Notes: a model not told the origin generated them from the letters alone. DNA of 64,000 nt from JAJDZL01 sp965220665 (GCA_965220665.1 CBDCQQ010000005.1:1612001-1676000); one strand, 5' to 3'; shown: positions 44,587 through 53,956, counted from the stretch's first letter. A program made the numbers and translations.

Positions 44587-46137
44587 ATGGCTGAGTTAAT
44601 TGGTACAGTTGAGATCCTGGATGTCATCCCAGAGGTCGACATTTCAGATTCCGTAAAGGAATTTGCTGGCACTAACGGCGATTATTACACACGGGAATTC
44701 AAGAAAGTTCAGTCGTCCAAGAGTGGATACTGCTGGACTTTCAATATTGGATCGGCTGTGTTCGGACCGCTATGGGCGACTGCACGTGGCTTGTGGGGCT
44801 TGTTCTGGGTGTTTTCGCTCCTGGAAATGGTTTTTCTGGTGATGCTAGGTTTGGGCGTGTGGGGCGAGTTAGGTGCTGACAAATTTGCCCGGGCTGAGCG
44901 AATGCAAACCAACTACGAGAAAATGATGACACGGGCTGAAACAGCACGTGAGCAGGGAGATGATGAAGGCGCGGCTTCGTTCGAGAAGCGCGCCGAAAAT
45001 CTCGCCAAAGCCAGAGATAAAGCGACAGCGGAAGGTGAAATTGCCCGCGCGGGTGGTACACGTCTGCTGGTTATTGCGATTATCGGGCTCGTTTTGATAA
45101 AGATATTCGAGGGCTGGATTGCAAATATTGCCTATGAGCGACAGTACTCCAGATGGCGCGGGGACCGAACTGTTCGGTCCGGATTGAGTTGGTCGGTAGG
45201 ATTGCTGGGGTTTGTAATCATTGCATTCGTTTACGTGGTTACTTTATTGCGATTTACAACGGCTAATCCACCAGATGTGATTACCGAATTTCCAATAGGG
45301 AATACCTACTATCTTGCAATCGCGTCCTGGATCGACTATTGGTTTGATCTGGCATCGCAGAACTTTGCCTTCCTGTTTCAGGGTGTTTCACGTGGTATTC
45401 GGTTAATTCTGGATGGCGTTGAAACCCTGCTGGTTGGAACGCCGTGGCCGGTTGTGATGGCGGTGATCATCATATTTGCTTATCGCAGTGCAGGCCCACG
45501 TGTCGCGTTGTTTACTGCGGCCGCGTTGATTTACATTGCAGTTCTTGGGTATTGGCAAAAAAGTATGGCGACAGTTGCACTGCTTGGAACTGCGTCGTTC
45601 CTTTGCGTTGCGATCGGAATTCCGTTAGGTGTCTGGTTCGCTCGAAGCCAACGGGCATTCAATATGGGGAGACCCGTTCTCGACCTGATGCAAACATTGC
45701 CATCGTTTGTTTACCTCATTCCAATTATTGCATTTTTTGGTACAGGTAAACCACCGGGAATTCTTGCCTCGATGATCTTCGGCTTGCCGCCGATCATTCG
45801 CTTGACAACGCTTGGTTTGAGGCAGGTACCCAAGGATGTTGTTGAAGCCGCGCGTGCATTTGGTGCAACGAATGCGCAGATTCTCAGAAACGTTGAGATT
45901 CCTCTGGCGACACCGAGCATTATGGCTGGTGTCAATCAGACCATTTTGATGTGTCTGTCCATGGTGGTCATCGCAGCGTTGATTGATGCGAAGGGGCTGG
46001 GATATGATGTTCTGGTTGCCTTGCAATATGCGGCGAAAGGACAGGGCATACTGGCCGGCGTCGCCATTCTGTTCTGCGCCATCGTGATTGACCGTGTTAT
46101 TCAGGGTAAATTCAAAGACACTGAAAAGGGCGGTTAA
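44587..46137 (+). CDS. ProW-type permease with N-terminal DUF2628-like domain, paralogue 2
   Basis: 516 residues with the same layout as the preceding gene. The N-terminal block is FAGTNGDYYTREFKKV...FNIGSAVFGPLWATARGLWGLFW, then a charged helix (AETAREQGDDEGAASFEKRAENLAKARD). The C-terminal permease has PVLDLMQTLPSFVYLIPI and EAARAFGATNAQILRNVEIP. The gene starts one base after the stop of its paralogue, so the two are cotranslated. The paralogues differ throughout, so the duplication is old. ProW normally works as a homodimer. Confidence 0.82.
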   Translation: MAELIGTVEILDVIPEVDISDSVKEFAGTNGDYYTREFKKVQSSKSGYCWTFNIGSAVFGPLWATARGLWGLFWVFSLLEMVFLVMLGLGVWGELGADKFARAERMQTNYEKMMTRAETAREQGDDEGAASFEKRAENLAKARDKATAEGEIARAGGTRLLVIAIIGLVLIKIFEGWIANIAYERQYSRWRGDRTVRSGLSWSVGLLGFVIIAFVYVVTLLRFTTANPPDVITEFPIGNTYYLAIASWIDYWFDLASQNFAFLFQGVSRGIRLILDGVETLLVGTPWPVVMAVIIIFAYRSAGPRVALFTAAALIYIAVLGYWQKSMATVALLGTASFLCVAIGIPLGVWFARSQRAFNMGRPVLDLMQTLPSFVYLIPIIAFFGTGKPPGILASMIFGLPPIIRLTTLGLRQVPKDVVEAARAFGATNAQILRNVEIPLATPSIMAGVNQTILMCLSMVVIAALIDAKGLGYDVLVALQYAAKGQGILAGVAILFCAIVIDRVIQGKFKDTEKGG

Positions 46138-46156
46138 CCAAATTTCTTAAACTTCG

Positions 46157-46188
46157 GCGCGGTGCGACTCTTGCAGTTGGCACCGCGC
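46157..46188. terminator. GC-rich hairpin between convergent genes
   Basis: 9-bp perfect stem GCGCGGTGC / GCACCGCGC with a 14-nt loop, between the end of the second permease and the TPP-enzyme gene on the other strand. No T-run follows on the plus strand. Its core and the GCATCTAG that follows (46193-46200) match the terminator at 41873-41915, suggesting a copied element. Confidence 0.5.
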
Positions 46189-46216
46189 TGTCGCATCTAG
46201 GCGAGGCTGGTTCATG

Positions 46217-47905
46217 TCAGCCCCCTCGGTGCTTGAACGAATCTCGCCTGAAGCTGTAAAGTGCCTCTGGGTCGACTGCGACATCGATAATTGACGGACC
46301 CACAGTACTCAGCGCCAGTTGCAGCGCTTCATTCACTTCTTCAATTGTTTGAGCTCGTAAACCTTGAGCTCCATAGAGTTCAGCAAGTTTGTCGAACGGT
46401 GGGCTGCTGACATCAGCACCGATGTATCGTTCATTGAAGAAGTCCCGTTGATAAGCTTTTTCAGCACCCCAGCATTGATTATTCATTACTACGGTTGTGG
46501 TATTGATATTGTGATCGACGGCTGTACTCAATTCGGATACAGTCATTCCAAATCCACCGTCGCCCATCAGACTGATCACTGTTCGTTCAGGGAGGGCGAG
46601 TTTGACACCCAGTCCGCAGGCGAATGAGAATCCCACCAATCCAAAATCGAGTGGTGTGATCAGCGACGGTGACTGCCAGTAGTTCAGGGCATCGGTGGCT
46701 TGTAGGCACAAAGTGCCTGCATCCATTGTGTAGACGACATCCCGGGGCAGAATGTCTCTTAGCAATCGAAACAGTGCTGCTGGCTGAATCGGGTTGGCCT
46801 GCATGTCGGCCTGATCTTGTCGTTCTTTAAGGTAGATACTTCGACTTGTCAAGAGTTCTTCACACCACCTGCTGGACTCAATCTGTTTATCCCTTTCTTT
46901 GGCAATTTTGACCAGCTGCCTGGCAACAGTCGGTGCATCAGCCCAGATGCCAAGTTCGACTGGAAAAAAGCGACCGATTGCTTGCTGATCAAGTTCGACC
47001 TGAATGATTTTCGCATTCTGGTTAAGGTTGGAATAACTATAGAAAGTCGAATTAAATCCAAGTCGGGTTCCCAGTGCCAGAATGACATCGGCATTTCGGG
47101 TTAAGTCGGACGCGACTTGATTGCCGCGGGGACCCATTTGACCGGCATAAAGGTTTTCGTCAAATGGAATGGCATCGCCGTGGCCGGGAGAGCTGACTAT
47201 TGGTGCATGTAGAAAATGAGCCAGTTCAACCGTCTCTTTGAATCGTCTGGTCGTTTTGATACCGCCACCTGCAATGATCACTGGTCGAGAGGCGGACTCC
47301 AGCAATTCAAACGCTCTGGCAACATCGCTTGGCGATGCTTCAGGAACACTGCATGTGCGATAGTTTTTGGCTTCCTGAATCGCAGGATAATCTGCTGATC
47401 CGGAAAGCACATTCCGTGGAAGATTAACCTGAACAGGTCCTCGGGGATGTGCCATCGCAACGCGAAACGCATGGCGCATGATTTCCGGAATTCGGGCAGT
47501 ATCCGTTACTGTCCAGGTTTTCTTGGTTATAGGCTTGAATAGTGCGTCCTGGTCTACTTCCTGAAAGGCATCCCGGTAGACATGTTCTGAAGACAAGGCA
47601 CCGGCAATTGAAATGACCGGAGAAAACGCAGCTTTCGCCTGCGCCAGCCCTGTTACGAGGTTTGTTGCACCTGGACCATTTTGTCCGGCCAAAACCACAC
47701 CTGGTTTTCCAGATGCGCGTGCAAAGCCATCCGCCATGTGAGTTCCAGTTCGCTCATCATGCACTCCGACAAACTGAATGTCATCAGCATCATAAAGTGC
47801 ATCAAATATTTCCATCGTAGCGGACCCGATCAGCCCGAAAATGTGAGTTGTATTTTCGGCGCGTAGCGCTTCAACGACAGCCTGGCCACCCGTCATATTC
47901 GTCAT
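46217..47905 (-). CDS. TPP-dependent enzyme, sulfoacetaldehyde acetyltransferase/acetolactate synthase-like
   Basis: 562 residues with the three-domain pyruvate-oxidase-type layout. The N-terminal pyrimidine domain has HIFGLIGSATMEIFDALYD and the catalytic Glu region VGVHDERTGTHMADG. The cofactor motif is LMGDGGFGMTVSE...VVMNNQCWGAEKAYQRDFF. FQEVDQDALFKPITKK and NNxxWGAEKxxQxDF are features I associate with Xsc (sulfoacetaldehyde acetyltransferase) more than with IlvB. No phosphotransacetylase gene is beside it, which Xsc usually has, so the substrate is uncertain. It overlaps the upstream hydrolase gene by 4 nt. Confidence 0.8.
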   Translation of the reverse strand: MTNMTGGQAVVEALRAENTTHIFGLIGSATMEIFDALYDADDIQFVGVHDERTGTHMADGFARASGKPGVVLAGQNGPGATNLVTGLAQAKAAFSPVISIAGALSSEHVYRDAFQEVDQDALFKPITKKTWTVTDTARIPEIMRHAFRVAMAHPRGPVQVNLPRNVLSGSADYPAIQEAKNYRTCSVPEASPSDVARAFELLESASRPVIIAGGGIKTTRRFKETVELAHFLHAPIVSSPGHGDAIPFDENLYAGQMGPRGNQVASDLTRNADVILALGTRLGFNSTFYSYSNLNQNAKIIQVELDQQAIGRFFPVELGIWADAPTVARQLVKIAKERDKQIESSRWCEELLTSRSIYLKERQDQADMQANPIQPAALFRLLRDILPRDVVYTMDAGTLCLQATDALNYWQSPSLITPLDFGLVGFSFACGLGVKLALPERTVISLMGDGGFGMTVSELSTAVDHNINTTTVVMNNQCWGAEKAYQRDFFNERYIGADVSSPPFDKLAELYGAQGLRAQTIEEVNEALQLALSTVGPSIIDVAVDPEALYSFRRDSFKHRGG

Positions 47906-48702
47906 TTGTTTTGCTCCAGAAAATCTTGGATAAGGCTTAAGAAAAGTTCCGGTCTTTCGATCAGTCCCAGATGTTGCAGTTCAGGTACAATCGCAGATTT
48001 TGCATCTTTAATTTCCGATGCGATGGAAAGCGTCATTTCAGGTGTGCTGCCGCTATCGTGCTCGCAGGTTGCGATCAGTGTTGGCTTGCTGATCGGTGGA
48101 TTCGGTTGAATCAATTCTTTTACACCGGCGGCGAGTACGAATCGACACTGTGCATAAATTGTCGGGTCATTACTCAATACCCATTCGCGTACCTTTCCTA
48201 TTTCATTTGGTTGGTTGGATAGAAAATCTGCAGTGAACCAGCGTTTCAGAGTCGTATCGAGTGTTGCAACAGGACCTCCTTTTGCAGTTTTCTTAGCGCG
48301 CTCCTCAACCAGCAGTTGTTCTTTCGGGTCTCGCTCGTGAGGGGAATTGAGAATGATCAGAGATTGAACTCGATCAGGGTAATCCATTGCAAAGCGCCGA
48401 TTTATCATTCCACCGAGTGAAAAGCCGATTATCGAAGCGCTTTCGACTTCAATTTCATCGAGCAGGTCCTTGAGTTGCTCAGAGAATAGTACCAGGGACG
48501 GCACTGTTGGTGGAGGCTGACTGGCACCATGTCCGAATAGATCATAGTTGATGATGAAATAGTCCTCTGCGAGGACCGAAATATAGTCGTGCCACAGTGA
48601 AAGTCTGAGCCCTAGTCCATGGATGAGCACGAGCGGTGGATTTTGCCTGATACCACTGAGTTCATAGTGAGTACCGTTAGGAGACTGCGGCATCTGGCTC
48701 AA
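47902..48702 (-). CDS. Alpha/beta hydrolase
   Basis: 266 residues of the alpha/beta hydrolase fold (LVLIHGLGLRLSLWHDY, nucleophile GFSLGG, then INRRFAMDYPDRVQSLIILNS). A C-terminal His is in ELQHLGLIERPELF, and an acid in ATCEHDSGST. It resembles the 3-oxoadipate enol-lactonase/haloperoxidase-like group. It is the first gene of a two-gene operon, overlapping the TPP enzyme by 4 nt, so it probably acts in the same pathway, perhaps opening a lactone or ester to give the 2-oxo acid or aldehyde used next. Confidence 0.83.
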   Translation of the reverse strand: MSQMPQSPNGTHYELSGIRQNPPLVLIHGLGLRLSLWHDYISVLAEDYFIINYDLFGHGASQPPPTVPSLVLFSEQLKDLLDEIEVESASIIGFSLGGMINRRFAMDYPDRVQSLIILNSPHERDPKEQLLVEERAKKTAKGGPVATLDTTLKRWFTADFLSNQPNEIGKVREWVLSNDPTIYAQCRFVLAAGVKELIQPNPPISKPTLIATCEHDSGSTPEMTLSIASEIKDAKSAIVPELQHLGLIERPELFLSLIQDFLEQNK

Positions 48703-48872
48703 GTCGATCGTAAACTACTGTGGGAATCGCGATTGATTTACGTGGAAACTAACACGGGATTATGGTGCTAGAGTAGAAGTAATTTGACCGCGGAAAGCAC
48801 AAAAGGTGCATAAACCTTCGGCTTTCTGATTCTTCTATCGTTTCCCAGCGTCCGCTAAAGGGCACATGCTTC

Positions 48873-49286
48873 TTATTTCCGCGCTTGATGCGCAATGACG
48901 ACTCCAATATTTTCCGCTGCTTCCCGTAACTTTTTATCTAGTGTCGCTAATGGCATACTACGCCTAAGGGCTACTTCCAAGTACGCTGAGTCATAGACTG
49001 TCAATTTAAATCGGCGTGCTAGGTCAAGGACCAGCGCATCGTCATGTTCATTATCAATGAAAATGTCTAATTCCTGACTATCCGCCAGTGTATCCGATAC
49101 CTGTTGCTGGGAAATGCGTCCACGACGCTCGTTCACCAGCAAAGCATTGCGCAATTCGTACCACCATATACGCGGCACAACGCCACCCTCATCGGTAACA
49201 CGCTGCATGGTATTGTAAACCGTGGAATCGTCCTCTTCACCCATACACCATGCCATGAAAACAGAGTTATCGATAACGACAGGCAT
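48873..49286 (-). CDS. PIN-domain toxin (VapC-like)
   Basis: 137 residues with PIN-domain acidic residues in VIDNSVFMAWCMGEED, in the middle helix, and in VYDSAYLEVALRRSMPLATLDKKLREAA. VapC toxins are Mg-dependent RNases that cut tRNA or rRNA. The start ATG at 49286 overlaps the antitoxin stop by one base (TGATG). The cassette is intact and lies next to a gene remnant, a typical accessory location. Confidence 0.9.
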   Translation of the reverse strand: MPVVIDNSVFMAWCMGEEDDSTVYNTMQRVTDEGGVVPRIWWYELRNALLVNERRGRISQQQVSDTLADSQELDIFIDNEHDDALVLDLARRFKLTVYDSAYLEVALRRSMPLATLDKKLREAAENIGVVIAHQARK

Positions 49287-49528
49287 CAATAACGGTGCCC
49301 ATCATGAATGGTGGACATCAGTTCATCCAAAGGTACGCACTTGAGGTGTTGGCGTCGTTTAACTATACGCGCAGCCGCTTCTTTTGCCCGTTTCCTATCA
49401 GAATTAACGGGTATCAAGTGTGCAACCGGCCTACCATGTCGGGTAATGGTTAGAGTTTCTCCGTGCTCCACGCGATCAAGCAAGCGCGGTAAATGTGTCT
49501 TGGCTTCAAATGCCCCGATTGTATTCAT
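49286..49528 (-). CDS. Phd/YefM-type antitoxin
   Basis: 80 residues from an ATG preceded by GAGGATAAC. The N-terminal MNTIGAFEAKTHLPRLLDRVEHGETLTITR type DNA-binding fold is classical Phd/YefM; the tail (residues 45-80, ending in DGHRY) would cover the toxin. It should repress its own promoter together with the toxin. Pairing of a Phd-type antitoxin with a PIN toxin is common. Confidence 0.9.
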   Translation of the reverse strand: MNTIGAFEAKTHLPRLLDRVEHGETLTITRHGRPVAHLIPVNSDRKRAKEAAARIVKRRQHLKCVPLDELMSTIHDGHRY

Positions 49529-49710
49529 AGTTATCCTCAATTGAGAGCAATTCAGACCAGATTATACAACTAGTCTAAATTATAATTTGTGATCATTTCC
49601 GTTATTGATCAGAAACAGTCGTTAAACGCCGCCGGAAGTACGGTTTGAACGAAATTAGCGAAGGGGTCACATCAGCCAAAGTGGAAAAGTCGGAAAAGCA
49701 AGGCAAGTAG

Positions 49711-50076
49711 TTGCTTATGCAACTAAAACTTGATGAACTCTCGCTACAGCTCAACAAACGGTTCGGCGAAGGGTTCTCCGTAACTACGTTCCAAGAATGC
49801 AGGAAGTTCTATCTGACTTTTGTACACAGATTATCAATTCAACACCCTCTGGGTGCTAATTTCACTATATCTGCAATACACTACAAATTGTTTAGAGAAA
49901 AAGGCAATGGTGAAAATTCTCACCAATTGGACAGGGAATCGCCTTCAAAACAGCACCCAGCAGGCGTTGAATCCGCGACTGGTTTTCACCCTGACCTGAG
50001 CTGGTCGCACTACCGCGTTCAAGAGAACATTGGATATACATTGCCTTTGTTGAGGTACAAAATTTCTGGAAGCTAA
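49711..50076 (+). pseudogene. Remnant of a DUF1016/YhcG-type nuclease gene
   Basis: The frame carries LDELSLQLNKRFGEGFSVTTFQECRKFYLTF and later FHPDLSWSHYRVQEN, both landmarks of the DUF1016 N-terminal domain (YhcG, PD-(D/E)XK superfamily). The frame upstream has a stop at 49708 in the middle of the expected domain. The usual C-terminal nuclease domain is absent. There is no ribosome-binding site. It reads as a decayed gene. Confidence 0.65.
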
Positions 50077-50214
50077 AATACATGCCGCGTCGATATCGCA
50101 GAACGAAATACTATATTTATCAGTGCTAATTACAGCGGCAAGACATCTACTATTGATGCATTAATCTAGTCAATAGCCAAGTCCAATGAAAATTGATCCG
50201 AAAACGAGAACCAT

Positions 50215-50976
50215 ATGCTGACCGAAGAGCAAGTTGACAGTTATATTGAGAACGGACAAGTTACAGCGTCAATTAAGCTCAACGAAGAAGTGATTGGTGC
50301 GATTCAGACCAAGATGGAAGCGCTGTTCGAAACCAGGCCTGACCTAACTCCCGACTATCTTCCCGCGCTCATCGAAATGGATAGATCCTGGCTTGAATTT
50401 GCAGTGCTGCCAGAAATACTGGATATTGTGGAACAGTTGATCGGCCCTGACATAATCGTCTGGAGTTCAGCACTATTTTGCAAAAGCCCGAGTAACGGCA
50501 AAGCGACGCCCTGGCATCAGGATGCACAGTATTGGCCGATCAGACCACTTGAAACCACCACCGTCTGGATTGCTGTTGATCCATCAACACAGGAAAACGG
50601 TTGTCTGCGAGTGGTTCCTGGCAGTCACAAAACGCGCGAAATTTTCAGTCATTCCATCAATAACAGTGATCGAATCGTACTCAATCAGGAATTGGATTCA
50701 GAAGTCCAGAAACAGATGGTGCCAAAGGATGTTGTGCTTGAGCGCGGCATGTTTTCCTTTCACGATGCATTCATGGTTCACGGCGCAGAACCAAATCACT
50801 CATTAAAACGCCGTGCCAGTCTTACTTTCCGTTATATGCCGGCTTCGTCACACTTCGATCGGGATTTGGCGCGTAGGAAGACCGAAGAGCTGCAAGTTGG
50901 TGATGTCTCTGAGCGACAGATCTTTCAAGTCCGCGGCACCGACAGCCATCCCGACAATCAGATTTCGTCACTCTGA
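50215..50976 (+). CDS. Phytanoyl-CoA dioxygenase (PhyH) family protein
   Basis: 253 residues of the Fe(II)/2-oxoglutarate-dependent PhyH family. The metal triad is WHQD (His-x-Asp near residues 101-103) and a distal His in FMVHGAEPNHS. The 2-oxoglutarate Arg is in RRASLTFRYMP. VDPSTQENGCLRVVPGSHK is a family hallmark. It hydroxylates a small molecule; relatives act on ectoine, amino acids, phosphonates or quaternary amines. Being just upstream of a dimethylglycine-dehydrogenase-like gene, it could work on a methylated amine (inference). Confidence 0.88.
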   Translation: MLTEEQVDSYIENGQVTASIKLNEEVIGAIQTKMEALFETRPDLTPDYLPALIEMDRSWLEFAVLPEILDIVEQLIGPDIIVWSSALFCKSPSNGKATPWHQDAQYWPIRPLETTTVWIAVDPSTQENGCLRVVPGSHKTREIFSHSINNSDRIVLNQELDSEVQKQMVPKDVVLERGMFSFHDAFMVHGAEPNHSLKRRASLTFRYMPASSHFDRDLARRKTEELQVGDVSERQIFQVRGTDSHPDNQISSL

Positions 50977-51182
50977 TTTCCTGAAGGACAATTTGCGATC
51001 AATGGTTGGCAATTTACCTCAGGTATCAAAAGGAACAAATCTGATTCCCAAATTCAGATGAGTTTGGGCTGAATGCACCTAGTGTGGCAGTCGAACTTTC
51101 ATTGGAAATTTAGAATTTTTCAAATCCGCTTTAGTCCTGTGATGGTCACTGACCCAATTAATCCATTCGACAGGTTGTATTC

Positions 51183-53588
51183 GTGAATCAACTACCCGCG
51201 CACGCATCCGTTGTCGTTATCGGCGGTGGAATAATGGGTTGTTCAACGCTCTACCATCTTGCCAAGTCTGGTGTGTCTGATGCGATACTGCTTGAACGCA
51301 ACCAGTTAACTTCAGGTACAACTTGGCACTCTGCAGCTCAAGTGCGTGCACTACGCTCAACCAAGAATCTGACAGACCTAATCCGGTACTCGATAGAGCT
51401 TTATTCTAGCCTTGAGGCTGAAACTAGCCAGAGTACTGGTTGGATTAACAAGGGTTCACTATCGATCGCGACAAACCAAGACCGATTGACTCACATTAGA
51501 CGACAGCAGGCATTGTCTGAGCTCTATGGCGTGTCAGCCCAATCCGTATCAGTTGGCGAAGCCAAAGAGCGCTGGCCACACATGAACTGCGACGACATCA
51601 TTGGAGCTGTTTGGTCTCCGGATGATGGTCGAGTCAGTCCTTCCGATCTTTGTGCAGCACTGACAAAAGGCGCAAAAGCTCATGGTGCCAGAATTTACGA
51701 AAACACCGAAGTTGTTGGTATCGGTTTGGAAAATCACAGGGTGAAGGCTGTAGAAACAGACTGCGGTACTGTGAATTGCGACGCCATTGCCCTCTGTACA
51801 GGCTTGTGGAGTCGTAATATGGGACAGATGGCTGGTGTCGAGGTGCCAGTCTGGCCTTGTGAACATTATTACCTCCTGACTAAACCTGTCCCTGATATTG
51901 TCGGCAATTTACCAACATTGTCTGATCACGACGGTCACCTCTACATTCGCGATGACAGTGGTGGTTTACTGGTAGGTTGCTTTGAACCGCATGCACGACC
52001 AGTATCTCCACAGTCTCTAGGTCCGGAATTTGCATTTCAGTTACTGGATGAAGATTGGGACCACTTTGAGCCCATGATGGTTAATGCGATGCATCGCCTC
52101 CCAGCATTGCAGTATGCAGAAGTGAAAATGCTGCTGAATGGACCAGAGAGCTTTACCCCGGATGGTTCCTTCATGCTGGGTGAAAGTGTTGAAACGAAAG
52201 GCTTCTTTCTGGGTTGCGGTATGAATTCTGTCGGTGTAGCAAGCAGTGGTGGTGCTGGCATGGCTCTTGCACACTGCATTCAACAGGGTCACATGCCGAT
52301 GGATTTGCACGAAGCCAATCCTGCTCGTTTTCCAAGCCAGTTCAATTCAGTTGAATTTCTTACGGAAAGGATTCCAGAAGTTCTGGGCAAACACTACGAA
52401 ATTTCCTATCCTGGTCGACAATGGTCAAGCGGCCGGAATCTCAAAATCTCGGCACTTCATGAGCACTTTTGTCGTGATCGAGCCTACTTCGGTCAGACTT
52501 ACGATTGGGAGCGTCCGCTTTTTTTCGGAAAACAGTCAGATCCGGTACTTTCTTTCGGAAAACCGGATTGGTTTTCGAATGTGGCTAGGGAGGTTCTCGC
52601 GGCCCACGAAGATGCGGCGATATTCGATCAGTCAACATTCGGCAAGATAGATGTCACCGGTACGGATGCCTGCAGGTTTCTCAACCGGGTATGCACCAAC
52701 CAGATGAACCGACCCATCGGCCGGATCATCTATACCACGATGCTCAATGAACGCGGTGGGATTGAGAGCGACTTCACTGTATTTCGATTGGGCAGCAATC
52801 ACTTCAGACTCTACGTGGGAACGGCTTCTTTGAAAAAAGATCTGTCATGGCTGCGCCGTCAAATTCAGGATGAAGAAGTGTCGCTGACCAACCAGACAGA
52901 TGAGTTATGTGTACTGGGTCTTATGGGACCGAATTCAGCAAATGTCATGTGTACCGCGAGAGGAAAATCACTGGAACACATCGGATATTTTGAATGCCGC
53001 GAGACAACGATTGCCGGACTTTCAGTTCTGGCATCTCGTCTTTCGTATGTCGGAGAATTCGGCTGGGAAATTACCTGTCAGGCTGAGCATGCCTCTGAAA
53101 TTTACTCAGCCTTTCAAAACAGTGGAGCAGAACCTGCGGGTCTTTTTGCACAGACTTCCATGCGAATTGAGAAGCGCTTTTTGGCTTACGGACATGAATT
53201 GGATTCGGAAGTTTCACCTGTGGACTCAGGTCTGTCGTTTACAGTTGACTGGAAAAAGGACTTTATTGGCAAGCATGCACTTGAAGAGCGTTTAGAGTCC
53301 GGTGCGAGAAACCGTTTCATTTCAGTCATTCTCGATAATCAAGCTGCGCTTCCGATTGGTGATGAACCTGTAATACACCAGGGTAAACCGGTCGGTAAAA
53401 CAACCTCAGCCACATTCGGTTACAGAATCAATTCACCTGTCGCTATTTCAATATTGAATGAAGGAATTGAATTGCCAGATGGAGCTTCTGTAGAAGTGAA
53501 TGTTGCAGGCGTTCTTTTTTCTGGAAAGGTCAGGCATGGACCTGCATTCGACCCTGCAGGAACTCGCATGAAAGGTAGTCAGCGTTAA
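51183..53588 (+). CDS. Dimethylglycine/sarcosine dehydrogenase-like flavoenzyme
   Basis: 801 residues. N-terminal FAD-dependent oxidoreductase (VVVIGGGIMGCSTLYHLA, residues 9-26), a GTTWHSAA segment whose His is the site of covalent FAD in dimethylglycine dehydrogenase, then an FAO_M-type link (about 370-425) and a C-terminal GcvT/aminomethyltransferase-like domain (about 430-795) that should take the methyl unit to tetrahydrofolate. It oxidatively demethylates N-methylglycines or related amines, producing formaldehyde or methylene-THF. It has a GTG start. It fits with the betaine-type transporter and the frmA-frmB genes. Confidence 0.88.
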   Translation: MNQLPAHASVVVIGGGIMGCSTLYHLAKSGVSDAILLERNQLTSGTTWHSAAQVRALRSTKNLTDLIRYSIELYSSLEAETSQSTGWINKGSLSIATNQDRLTHIRRQQALSELYGVSAQSVSVGEAKERWPHMNCDDIIGAVWSPDDGRVSPSDLCAALTKGAKAHGARIYENTEVVGIGLENHRVKAVETDCGTVNCDAIALCTGLWSRNMGQMAGVEVPVWPCEHYYLLTKPVPDIVGNLPTLSDHDGHLYIRDDSGGLLVGCFEPHARPVSPQSLGPEFAFQLLDEDWDHFEPMMVNAMHRLPALQYAEVKMLLNGPESFTPDGSFMLGESVETKGFFLGCGMNSVGVASSGGAGMALAHCIQQGHMPMDLHEANPARFPSQFNSVEFLTERIPEVLGKHYEISYPGRQWSSGRNLKISALHEHFCRDRAYFGQTYDWERPLFFGKQSDPVLSFGKPDWFSNVAREVLAAHEDAAIFDQSTFGKIDVTGTDACRFLNRVCTNQMNRPIGRIIYTTMLNERGGIESDFTVFRLGSNHFRLYVGTASLKKDLSWLRRQIQDEEVSLTNQTDELCVLGLMGPNSANVMCTARGKSLEHIGYFECRETTIAGLSVLASRLSYVGEFGWEITCQAEHASEIYSAFQNSGAEPAGLFAQTSMRIEKRFLAYGHELDSEVSPVDSGLSFTVDWKKDFIGKHALEERLESGARNRFISVILDNQAALPIGDEPVIHQGKPVGKTTSATFGYRINSPVAISILNEGIELPDGASVEVNVAGVLFSGKVRHGPAFDPAGTRMKGSQR

Positions 53589-53956
53589 AAATAAGCGGTA
53601 CTGTCCGACAAATTTACCTTTCCACTTTGCTACAGCAGCACACCATTTACACCCGGAAATTCGGCTGAAAAATCAGGAATTAGATTCAAGAAACAACCGT
53701 AAATTACTCACGAAATTAAAAAATTCCACCAATTAAAGCGTGGCTATAATTGAATTTCGTTTTCCAGGAGAAAACGATAGTTGGTAAGTTCTGAGAGATA
53801 GATGAGCGGAAGCGATTGCCGGAACTGGTGGTCGCCCACCCAATTTAATCGGAGCGATTGGATCGCTTTGATAAAACGGCTTGTCTTCATCATTTCTGTT
53901 AGAGAAGGGAATCTCCAATTGTACTTTCGGAAAGGATTTCGATTACGGAGAGGGAT
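53589..53956. other. Intergenic region before rpoD1
   Basis: 368 bases with no supported gene. TATAAT at 53746-53751 is a likely -10 box for the first sigma factor gene, with no good -35. GAGAGGGA just before 53957 is the ribosome-binding site for a TTG start. Short frames on the minus strand look spurious. Confidence 0.5.

Noticed and set aside
45625..46026. 133-codon minus-strand frame opposite the second permease
   Set aside because: Antisense shadow of a conserved permease domain, without its own signals.
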